Made by a program: the position numbers and the translations under genes. Under the pieces are notes generated by a model. It was not told the origin of the DNA and ran no database searches. It worked only from the letters and a program-made list of their open reading frames with translations. Of a stretch of DNA of 64,000 nucleotides, positions 25,401 to 37,400 are shown piece by piece. Position 1 is the stretch's first letter. Each line of letters starts with the position of its first letter. Source of the stretch: Setophaga petechia (taxonomy: Eukaryota; Chordata; Aves; Passeriformes; Parulidae). The stretch spans positions 59,796,930 through 59,860,929 of the forward strand of contig JANCRA010000001.1 of assembly GCA_024362935.1 (NCBI GenBank), given 5' to 3'.

Positions 25401-28400
25401 TGGTCTGATGCAGCGCAGACATCCTCAGCTGTGTTTGTCAAAGGGGTAAAACAAATGGTGTCTGACGTGTCAGCTGGAAACACCACACAGGCACAGGTGC
25501 TGCAAAATGAACATTTTGTGGAAAAGCAGGTTGTGTCTTGGTATGAGAGTATTGAGAATATTGACACGTTTCACCCAGCTGCTGTCAAGTGAAGGGTTTT
25601 TCATGTGTTTTTTACTTAGGGAGAGTTTTCATCTGAGCATTAAGGGGTGGGCAGTGTGGGTGTCATTCTCCCTTTCCCCTATAGATGAGGAGACACTATT
25701 GGCCAAGATCCATGGTGTGAAATAACATTTCATAGATTCAGGTCTTTCTAATGAGTCTTCCTTCTTTTTAGTCAAAATTGTGACAGGACAGAGCTCACTC
25801 CACATCCTTTCTGCCCCAGAATTTACCAGAAGGGCTCAGTGAGCCTAAAAAGAGAGATTTAGTGAAAGACACACCAAGCTGATGCCGTTCTGGTCCGACT
25901 CCTTTCTAATTGGCCTCGTCTGTTCTGCTTATTTTTAGAACCATGACTGAACCTTAATTAAGAGCGACGTTGCTTTGAGTAGATTGTGGCCTCGCTCTGT
26001 GGAAATCCTAATAGGCTTCTGAGTGCTTTACTTTTTCCTTCATCTCCTGCCTAATAGATGGACAGAGAGGCTGCAGCCACGTTTGGATGTCTGGAAAACA
26101 TCTCCTTGTCATGCTCCCGCTCCTTTAGCAGTGTCTGTCTTGGAGGCAGGTCTGTCCCAGTGAGAATTCAGATGGTTGTTCTGCTTTCTGTCGGTGCAGG
26201 TGCACACTCACCCTGGAAGGACGGTACAGGTGAATTGCTGGGATCAGGATGTCTTCATGTAGAAAGATCCTGCTGCTGCATGTACAGGATATGGCACAGG
26301 ATGTAGTGCCCCTGGGTTTTGTTAGGTTAGAATTATCACCAGCTTGAAATCTTAACTGCTGTGAGGATGATGTGGTAAGGACAGGCAGCTGCCCTCTTGG
26401 CTTTCTCTCTTGTGACTCAGTGCTTGGGATCAGATCCAGGAGGAACCAGCTCTGCACTTGCATCCAAATCTTTCATTTCTCCTGCAGGAGGAGGGTCTGT
26501 GCTGCAGGGCTCCCATCCCTTCCCACCTCTCCACGTGATAGGCTAGGCCATGGCTGTTCCCTTCCAGTCATGCCTATCCCTTCCAGCTCCAGCAACCTCC
26601 CACACAGCCACAGCCACCTGGCTGCAGGGCTGCTGGGGGAAGCACATCCACGGGGTTGGTGGTTGTGAGTGATGGCAGAGTGACCTTTTCTCTTCTCTGC
26701 CCCATCCCATCTTCCTCGGACACAGGAACACCAGCTGCTAGTCAGAGCCATCCCCTCAGGTCATGGAGGTGTGTCCTGGTGACCTCTGCTCCTGCCTGAA
26801 TCCACAGGTAGATTCTGCTTTTCATGAAAAGTTTTGCAGTCTTTATCTTCAGCATTCCTTGTGTCTGCTGAGGAAGGGTTTGGAGCTTGTGGGGACAGAG
26901 AAAGATGACCACAAGGTCAGTGGTACAAGAAGCATTGTTCACAGTTCTTTCTTTATAGCCACCTGGATGATGTTTCTGATGGATGTGAGAAAGGTGAAAA
27001 CAGCTCCCCAGGAGCTGTGTGGGAGTAGAAAAAGATCCGTTTATTGGGGCACTGATGACCCTGAGTGGCTGGTTAATCAGCCACAACATCCCTCTCTGGC
27101 TTTCACTTATTAGCTTTCTAAGGATGTGGAAAAAATGCAAATGGCAATTTGAAGAAGCTGGGTTGTTTGCTCTGGTTGAAGATGGACTGCACCTCCTGAA
27201 GGATGCTGGGCTTGAGGTACTTTTGAACTTGCAGAGCACTCGGGTTGTATGTGTAGTCCAGAAGTGGCAAGGAACAGTATGTGAAGAACAGCAGTCAGAC
27301 TGACTACACTCTCCTGGTTGTTCTTAGTTTGTGACCTTGAGGAGAAGATAACCTTTCAGTTAGACTCTGAAGAAAGCCTCAGATGCTGATTCATCTGTAG
27401 AGTTAGTGCCAATGTGTCTCTGTAAAGTTCCGTTCCTGTTTTGCATGCAATATAAAGATAATCTCCAGTGATTACAGAGAAGAGCACAGTCAGCTCCTGC
27501 TAATAAGAGCGAGCTGCAGAGCTGTTCCTGGGAAGGGCCTCAGAGATGTGGATGTGGTCCCTGCAGCCAGACTGCTCCCAGTGTGCCAGACTGCCACTGA
27601 GGAGCCTCTGCTGGCCTGGGTGTGTTTCCATCCGCAAACACTGGGGCCAGCATAGCAATGGGGAGCTCCCAGATGGCAGCAGCTGGATGAGATGAAAAAC
27701 TATCCCTTTCCCTTTGACTTTCCAGTCTCCAGTGTGAGCTGGCAGTACCTGGTCTGTAGCCTGGGTTACAGCTCCATTTGGACGCCAGCCTTGCATCACA
27801 TCCCACTGACTTCTCCAGGTATCTTCACTCCCAGGCACTTGTCATGATGCCAACCTGACCTGGATGCCCAGGTTATCTGATCACTGCAAGTATCCATGAG
27901 GAACCAGCAGTCTCCTTTTCCAGCCTTGGCATTCACAACACAGGGATCACTTAGTCTGTTATTTGAAGAGGAGAATTTTTTGGTAGTAAGGCTGTCCAGA
28001 CACATTCACAAGTACAGTACAGAATATGTTAAAGATAAGGTGATGAGGTTGGTTTGATTGTTGTTATTATTACAGTTCTGCAGTTTTAGATCCTACAGCC
28101 TCCTGTGCCAAAGCGTCACCTGTTGCTCCTGGTTTTGTTGCAGGCAACTTAGCTGCCCCAAAGTAATACCAGTTAAAGATCTAATTATTTTTTTGTCTTC
28201 ATTCAAGTCCAGCATTAGCTGCTGCATTTGCAGGTTGTATCACTCCGCTAGTTTGTCTGGGATCAGTCAGGATCTGTCACATTACGAGACAGGGTAGGTG
28301 TGGAAACAGTGCAAGGTTATCCCACACAGAGCTGCTAAGCTGGTACCATGTGTCTTGTGACTAAAATTCACAGCTGTGCACATGTGGTATTATTACAAGG

Positions 28401-31400
28401 ATATCAGACAAAAGAGTTAAAATACCTGTGGCTCGGATGATTGGCTACACAGCTCCCTCACTGTTTCTACTGATCAAAGCTAGGGATAACATGCCTTGCA
28501 CAGGATCATTCATTTTCCCAAGCAAAAAACTGGTGCTGATGGCTTGTACTCCACTAAAGTATTTACAGTCTTTAAATGTCTGCAGAGGAAAAGGTAAGAA
28601 TGTGGGTTATTCTTAATAAACAGTTTTGTCAACTTCCCATCTGGCAGTGTCCAGGTTCTTTATTTTCTGGGCAAGGAGCTTAGCAGAAGAACTCTGTCTT
28701 AAACACACCTACACACGTAAAGGTAAAGTGGTGTTGGGTTCAGCTTGTCCTTTGCAGACCTCCAGTCCAGTTTCCCTTAAGACAATCCTGCAACAACAGA
28801 CATTAAAGAGAAAAGCATGTCCCTTTTTCTTCCTTCTTTTAGCAGACAATGAGGAAAAATGTAGCACTTGTAAAATCCGTATGGAAGAAATGCTGGAGAA
28901 ATGGCTCTGCCTCTCACTCTCTGCCTGTGCTTTTTCATGCTGTCCAACATCAACAGATCCTGATGTTAACTGATACTACAAAAGGACTTGACCCTAAAAA
29001 GCATTTTTAACTTTTTGCCCTTTCCTGTACTGTTCCTTTTACCAATCTTAGGCAGTGCTCTCAGTGTCTGTGTGCCAAGGGCATTTTAATCTGTGTACTG
29101 ATGTGTTCAGGACATGCTGTGCTGTGGATTTTTCAGTGAGACAAAGACTAAAGATGTGTCATATCCTCCTCTTGCATTTATTTAGTCAGAATTGTCCTGC
29201 AAGCTGTCACATGTCAGTAGGACACAGGTCCAGGGCTGCTCCTTGCTCTCCCAGGGAGAGAGTGAGAAACTGTGGAAATGAGTGCTAGAGCAGGGGAGAA
29301 ATCCCTCATGGAAAGCAGCAGGAGGATTAAGGACAAGCCCAAAGGCTGGGGCAAAGGAGAGTCTGTGTGGTCTCTTCAGGGGACTCACTCCCTAATCCCC
29401 TGCTTTGACTTTCCATTGCACCACTCTGTGCTTTAAATAAGGTGTCAGTGGGGTTTTTTTCCCTCAGGGCTGACAGACACAGGCCTTGGCGCTGGTGACT
29501 GAAGGCACCAAAGGGCGGCTGTGCCAGTGCCACGCCTGGGGACACACCCTGGGGACAGCTGTCTGCCCGGGGTGGATGTGAGGGACACACATTGCTGGCA
29601 CTTGGTTGTCACGTCTCCTCCTGCATTTTTGGCAGCCCCGAGGAGAGATCAAAAGTCCCTTTGCGGGCTTCCACCCCCTCATGGCATTCAGCTCCCAGAG
29701 GGAGCTGTTGTGGGAATGTAGGGACATTCACACGTGGTTACTGTGGGACTTGCTTGGAATGGACAGAAACACAGCAGGAAAGCACAAATGAGCACAAGCA
29801 GTTTTAAATGGTGGTGTTAAGTTCACATCCATCTTCCTGGGGAGAGCTGGCCTGTTGCTGATGTGCAAACCCCTTCTGCTTTCACCTAGGCGGAGTGAAA
29901 CTCCAGGCCGACCTCACTCCTGGCATTCCAGCAAACTCGCGGAGAACCAGCCCGATCCCAGCATGATGCAAATATCTCAGGGTACGCTTGGCACCCCTTG
30001 GCATCAGTCCTACCACTCCAGGTAAGTACTGCACAGCTGGGGAGGGAAGGGAGGGGGCAAAGGTGTAGTGGGAAAATGGTACCGGTCACCTCCATACAGC
30101 TGGACAGGTTTATACACAGCCAGGGTTCAGATCAGAGTTAGGAAGGCTTCAGTTCCTGTTTGGTTTCCCAGATAAAGTGGCTTTGTTTTCCTCCTATAAG
30201 TGCTCTGTGGGGTGATTAGTAGCTAGGAGGTCCCCCTTCCTACAAAGATGGGAGCTCACTGCCAGGATGGTGGTAGAGCTCTCTGTGGATAATATCCCAT
30301 ATAGAAACACAGGGTGGTTGTTTCCCCAGCAAAGGAAAAGAAATCCAAAGTCTAAATTGGCCTATTGAACAAAAAGGAAGAAAAGGATGTAACTGGCAGA
30401 AGCTGTCAGTGTAACAGAGCAGCCAACAGTGCATCAGCAACAGTGCTCCCAGGGTGAGGAGTTCAGGGAGGGATTTCGTGATTTGGCAGTGGCTTTCTGC
30501 CGGAGTCAGCTCTATCACAGCTGAGCGTGTAGGGTAGCTTGAGGAAGGACAAGTTTAAATTCCGCCCTTGAAAGATTTTACCCAGAGAGGCAGAAGGGTT
30601 TGAAACCCTCCATTATAGACTCTGGGATTGAAACATCACTTTCTTCTACTGGCTGGACTGATCTTTGGCAGAGGAGAGGAAAGAGAAAAAAGAGCATTAA
30701 AGAAAGCGAAGAGATGGTTGCAGAAAATAAAGTGTGTTGGTCTGTGGCCTCAGCACAGCTCATGCTGGAGCATACTCCTTTCCCACCAAGGGGCTTTGCT
30801 TCCCAGGCAGTTCCTGGCAGAGCCTTTGGCAGCATGGCTCTGTCTCCTGGGTGCTTGAGAAGGAGCACGGGGAACATCTAGTGGCCAGCTGGCTGGGGCT
30901 GTGCTGGGCATTGCCAGGGAGATGGTTATTTGAATCCAAAATAGAGTGGTGCATTTAAATGAGCAAACCAGTTCTGTCCTGAGATTTGCCATATCTCTTC
31001 CTGCCTGCGTTCCTCTGCATCTCTGTGCAGAGCTGCTGTGAGCAGGCTTCCTTTTGCCTTTCCTCATCCTTATCACCCTTCTCCCCTGGGTCTGTCACTT
31101 GTTTGGGATGTGATCTGGAGTCAGCTTCCAGCTCTGTGCCTTGCTCTGCCACAGCCTGTCCCTCGCTGCTGCTTCCCTGTGGCTCTGCCAGGACAGTGCA
31201 TGTCGTTGCACAGGGAACTAGAGAAAGTGATACCTGAGGAAGGGAAGTTGGGAAGAGGGGGAAGAAAATGAAATCTCAGGCTACCCTCTCCTGTCCTCAG
31301 TGTATTTGCTTAAATCTGGAAGGGGAGATTAGCCAGGGCAAACTCTGCAGAAGTTTGTGACATCCCCTTGTGACTGGCATAAAGAGCTCCCTTCCCATGG

Positions 31401-34400
31401 ATAGAAAGATCTCTGAATATCCTTCTTTTTTGATCACTTTTCTGATGGACATGAGTCCTCTTATGACTTCCTCAGAGGAAGTGCCAAGGTGTACCTGCAC
31501 CTGCTAAGCTACAAGAAGAGGTGGCAGTGCAGACTTCCTGGGAATTCTCAGACTGTTTCTATGGTTGCACCCCACTTTCCTCCAGGCACAGGCACATACA
31601 TCTCTCCTCTTCTTGTCAGCTTAGTTTTCTCGCAGCAAACAAACTATCCTTGGGACAGCTGAATTTCCAGGAAGCCTGCCAGGGCATAGCCTTCATCTCC
31701 ATAAAAAGAAATGAAATGGGAAAAAAAGAAAGAGATTAGATCCCCCCCAGAATGCCCCTCGTGCTCCTCTCCTCCTCCTCCTCAGCGGCGTCGGTGCTCA
31801 TTCAGCTTTCCAAGGGCTTTGGATGGGTTTGCTGGGTGGGGTTGATCCTCCCTGGCTCCAGAGATGCACCATCTCTCTGTCTGTATTTCCCTCCCACCCT
31901 TCTGTGGTAAATAAGAGCCATGTGTTGCAATGTCAAGCAGTTCCTCTTTGTGAACTGGGATGACTCCAGACAGGGGATGGAGCAAGGCCCAAATATGGGT
32001 TTTCATCTCAAAACTAAACGTCTTGCTTCTGAGCTCACTTATAAGTCGTTGTGCCTCTCCTCTGCTGGTTTTCACTCTTCCCTTGCTGTCCCCCAGCTCC
32101 TCCACCAGCGATCTCTCGGCATATGAGCATGGCTACCTGAGGAGGAGCCCCGATCAGTACAGCTCCCGGGGCAGCATGGAGAGCCTGGACCACTCCTCCC
32201 CTGCCTACCACCCTTGCCACCTGTCCCCGGCCAAATCCACCAACAGCATCGACCAGCTCTCCCACCTGCACAGCAAGAGAGACTCTGCCTACAGCTCCTT
32301 CTCCACCAACTCCAGCATCCCCGAGTACCCCGTGGCCCCGCCGGGCAAGGAGCACTCGTGCTCCCCGGACAGCGCGCAGTGCCGCGGGGGGCTGCCGGAG
32401 GGCATGCGGCAGGCGGACATCCACTACGTCCGGACGGTCTACGACGCCCAGCAGCGCATCTCCCAGGAGTACGAGGTGAAGCCATCGGCCCTGCTCCCCG
32501 GCGGCGACAGCCGCGGCCACGGCAGGCTCCACGCCTTCAGCCGGCCCAACGCCGCCTCCTCCTGGGCGCAGCCGGCACAGGGCCCCTCGGACAGCAAGAG
32601 CCAGCCGCCCCTGCCTCCCGCTCGCAGCGACAGCTACGCGGCCATCAGGCACCACGAGAGGCCCGGCTCGGGCACCGGCCTCGAGCCCAGCAAGCCCGGC
32701 CGGGGCCAGCCCAAAGGGGCCTGGGTGCCGCTCATCAGCTCCCTGTCGCAGGGGCCGCTGCTGAAGCCACCCTTCGGAGAAGGGCACCTGCACACCGTGG
32801 TGGAGAAGAGCCCGGAGAGCAGCCCCACCATGAAGGCCAAGCAGAGCTTTTCCCAGCCGGCCCAGCCAGGGCAGCCCCTGCTACCCACCGGCATCTACGC
32901 CGTTCCCTCCCCGGAGCCACACTACGCCCAGGTGCCCCGGCCTTCCGCCAGCAGTACTGGCACGCTTTACCCAGCTCTGGCCAAAGAAAGTGGCTACTCC
33001 CCAGCCCTCCCGGCCTCCTACGACAAGGCCGTGGCCGGCGGCACCCTGGCCTTGGATGAGAATGGAAACCAAAGCACTACGAACAGGTCCACCATCTTCT
33101 ACCAGCCCCCTGAGAGAAAGCACGAAGCCAAACTCATCCAGCAGAAACCTCCCAGCGCTGCGGGCCCGGAGCTCGGCCTGGCTGTGTCACGAAAGGAGGA
33201 GCTGCTACCTCTTTACAAGGCAGCACACAGCCACCGAGAGACCACTGGTACCACACAGACCTCCAAGCCCCTTTTCCAGGGTCCACACCCCCAGACAAGG
33301 GATGCTAGTGAGAGGAAAAACCATTACCAGCCCAAAGAGGACTGGACACCTGGATCCCAGGAGGAGAAAAATGGTAACACACAGGTAAACGAGAGAGACA
33401 CTGGTACTGCCCACCCATGGGATCACGGCAAGGCCAAGCAGTATGGCTTCTCTTCCTTGCAGAACATCCCAGAGAGCTCCAGGAGGCAAAGCAGCTCTGA
33501 CCTAAGGGAGACACAACCAGGTGAGGGTGATTCCAGCACCAGACTGTCCTTCCTGAACAGCAGCAGCAGAGAGGAGAAGGATCACAGAGAGCAGGGGCAC
33601 AGACAGTGGAGTGATGTGGACCCCCAGGCCTTCATGAGGCAGGGGGAGGAGGGCACGAGCATGGCTCTGTTCCATGCTGCTGAGCCAAAGTGCAAAGAGC
33701 CCCCTTCTCCTCAGCTCCCAAAGCCCTCAGATTTTGGGAGGAGCCGGCTCAGCTCTAGCAGCACCCAGAGCTTTCCCTACAGCAAACCAGAGGCTGGCAA
33801 GCCCCGCTGCTCGGTGCTGGAGAAGGTCAACAAGTTTGAGCAGCGGGAGCAGAGCGCTCCCCGGCCCCAGAGCGCCGGCGTTCCCATCTTTGGCCAGCAC
33901 TATGGGCCGAGCAGGACGAGCCAGCCCGCTGGCATGAGGTGCTCCGTGCACAGCCCGGAGGACATGAGAAGTAAGCTGCCTAGTGAGCCAGGCAGGGGCT
34001 CCAGCCCATCCATCAGGAACGGGAAGCTGGAAGAGGCTGACTGGCGCCCTGTTGAGCTGCAGATGGTGGCTTCGGTGAAGCAGGCAAGACCCAGCGAGTA
34101 TTACGGCCTGTGTCCTGAAAACGAGGTGCAAATAAGGGCGGCTCAGCTTCCTCGGAGTAGGAGCACATTCCAGCTGGGAGGCGAGCCTGAGAAGGAGATC
34201 CTCTGGAAGGATAACATCCAAGATGCGCACGGGTCGCAGCTGGACACGTCATTTAATAGGGCCTACAGGAACAGCATCAAAGATGCTCAGTCCAGGGTGT
34301 TGAGGGCCACCTCCTTCCGGCGGATCAGCCCCCCGTTCGGGAACATGCCCAAGAGAGTGCCCCAGAGACCTGCCTCGGCCCACGTGGGCATGAGGAGCAC

Positions 34401-37400
34401 AGCGGTGTCCCCCCACACCCCCAAGGAGAGGCACAGCATCACGCCCACAGAAGGAGGCTTCTCCAGCCTGGACTACGCCAGGACGCAGCAGGTGCTGCGC
34501 ATTGGGGGCCGGAAGCGGCTGACGGCGGAGCAGAAGAAGCGCTCCTACTCGGAGCCCGAGAAGATGAATGAGGTGGGCATCTCGGATGGGGAGCCATCCC
34601 CTTTCTCCTTCCAGAAGAAAAGCATCCATTTTATCTTCCCAGAGAACACGGTGGCCGACCGGCGCAAGATCTTTGAGAGGGATGGCAAAGCTTCCTCCAC
34701 AGCCAGCCTGTCCAAGCCGGAGCTCAAACAGCTCCAGCAGAACGCCCTGGCCGACTACATCGAGCGCAAAATGGGGCGCCGGCCATCCTCGCAGGACATG
34801 GGGCTGCTCCGGGAGCGCTCCCACAGCTCCTACCTGCAGCTGGCTGGCCCCGACAGCCAGAGCCTTTCCTCTGCCTCCAGCATGAATTCCCTCCAGGACC
34901 AGAACCTGTACCGCCGCAGGGAGTCCATGGAGCGGATATCCAGGATGGGACGGATGTCTTCTACCCTTCCTCCTGGGCTGATGGACTGCTTGGACACGAG
35001 CGGAGATGAGAAGGTGCCAGGGCACCAGGACAGCCTGGTCACTGGCCGGCCCAAAGCAGAGAGGTGCCGGGATCACAGACCCAGATCGGATCTCACCAAA
35101 GGCACGCAGACAGACCTGCTGGGCATGCAGGGCCAGCCCCGCTACAGGAAGCAGGAGCAGGTCTTTGAAACCCCCTCCACCACAAGGAAATCCGGGAAAT
35201 CGGTGTCTGTGGAAGACTTGCTCGATAGGTACGACAATCATCCGGTCCCTGTGCACGTGCGCTCCAGGTCGTCTCCCACGGCAGATAAGAAACACCAGGT
35301 ATGTGGAAATGGGGTCATGTCTACCCACAAGAGGGGATCTCAGAACCAGGGAACGGGGGGGAAATGTCAGAGAACAGGCTGATGTCCAGTCATGGCCAGG
35401 ACTCCATTGATTAGAGACACATTCAGCATGTACTGAGGTAGTTTAGTGCACCTTAATTAAAAGATCACTGGTGGGGTTCAGCTCTCTCCCTGCTGAGGAG
35501 TCAGGGGTGTCGGGGATGCTGGGATTCCCGTGCATGTGTTGGTAGGTTCTTGTTGCTCTGGACATCCTATCTGAGCTGTCCTGTCTGTCCTGTCTTTACC
35601 TGCCAGCAGCACCAGAGATGCACTGAGCACTTTTCTAGTGGGGTGTCCCACTGAGATGGTGATTTGCTTCAGCCCATTTTCCTGGTGCAAAGTAGAGAGG
35701 ATTAGAGGCTGCTTGGAATTGCCTTGGCTCCCACTGTGCCTGACAGTGCTGGGAAGTGCTGGGCAGAGGCACTGCCAAATAACCATTATGTTTAGCCTTC
35801 AGCCCTGGAGGGAAACTTCACAGAGAAGACTGAACAGAGACCCTGGCCCTTCCATGTCCCCTGCTTGGTGGTTGGGAACATCACACTGATGTCACAGATG
35901 GGGAATTCGACTGACTCTGAAGATGGTAAACAGTAGAACCAGGCTAAATTCTTAAAGAACAACTGCCCAGGCCAGCTCTTCAGCTGGCTGAAATCTGTTC
36001 AGACCTATTTAGGAAACTGCAAACTGGTCGAGCCACATGGATTTGCAGCAGTGCTGGGTTTGCTGCCCCATCCCTGTTTCCATGCCAGGCTCTATTCATC
36101 ACGGAGAGAGGCAACAAACAACCAAAATGTATGGACAGGCTCCTAGCCCCAAGTAAGCTGAGTGTTTGGAGAGGCTCACATGCTTAGAGGGCAGCTGAGA
36201 TCCAGGACATCTCTTTCTACTCCTGCATTCACTCTTGGCCCAGAGCAGATTATCCAGGAGCAACAAAATGGTCCTGAGTCAAGTGACAAGAGAGGAGGCT
36301 CTGGGCAGCATCTCACAAATGGCCCAAACCGGGGTGGGGGAATGAAGCTGCCCCCCCAAACTCATTGTGTGCTTTATTCTACACATCCTCCCTCAGCTGC
36401 CCTCAGCTCCCACGCCACATCTTTAAATAGAGTGAATTAAAAAAGCATCTTGTGAATATCAAGTGACCGGAATGCACTTCCAGAACCACCCCTGTCTCAT
36501 CCCACCATCAGTATTTTTCCACCCCAGCCAGGCACCAGGCCCATCTGTGCCATTTTGTCACACTTGATGATCAGAGCAGCAGGAAAACCAGACATCCAGA
36601 GACAGAAAAATCACCAAAGTGTACTTTGCAGTGACAGGTTGGATGACAAGCAGCCCCAATTCGTTTTGCCTTGCCTAACTCTTATCAGGCAGGAGGTACA
36701 GGGCAGTTCTTGAGATCTTCATTTTCCCCTCCTGGTTAATTTTTAATTGTTCATACACTCAGCAGCTAAACCAGAGGTTCTGCCTGTTGGAAGCCAAGTT
36801 GAGGAAGAGGGTGAAGAACATTGCAGACCTAAACACAAGGTCTTAAATCAGGCAATGAAGAGGGAAGAGCCCTTAGGGCTGTTTCCCAGAGGGATTTAGC
36901 TGTAACCACCTGTGAAACAAGGATTAGTCCCATAGGCAGCGAGGCACTTGTGAAAATCCTGATCTCAAATCCTAACTTGACTTCCAGTGTATATATTCCA
37001 GTATATACACCAATCCATAGGGTCTGTTTGAAAGGGAAGTATATGTAGAAGTGCTTTCTTCATTAGGTTTGTTTTTATCCATCTCCAATGCAAACCCACA
37101 GCTATAAACATGGGGTACAAAGCCAAACCAACAGCATGAGTTTTTTTTAATGATTTATTAGATTTCTTTTGGCCTTTTCAGATATTTTTGTGGGAAATGT
37201 TTCTTTTCAGTTTATCAGCAGACCTCTCTGCCTCACTCACTATTCGTTTTTCAGGGCCTTGTGTACAATGCATAATGTTCTTTTCAGGTTGCATACAAAT
37301 CACATTTGCACTGTCACTGCAGGAATTTGTTTGGAGCTAGGCAGGAGTGGATAGCCATGGGGAATGACTTGCTCTCAGGCTATGGAAGGCATTCTCATCC

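Noticed and set aside
31960..32096. Apparent N-terminal extension of the large SHROOM3 exon
   Set aside because: This is intron that happens to be open. The acceptor at 32,095-32,096 and the in-frame join to the exon at 29,890 restore the conserved sequence.
32035..32793. 252-residue minus-strand open frame and a 281-residue + frame overlapping the start of the large exon
   Set aside because: Both are shadow frames created by high GC content. The SHROOM3 frame is supported by strong protein similarity.
34249..35328. 359-residue open frame on the minus strand opposite the large SHROOM3 exon
   Set aside because: It mirrors the codon composition of the GC-rich SHROOM3 exon on the other strand. 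It has no family similarity and no splice or promoter context.
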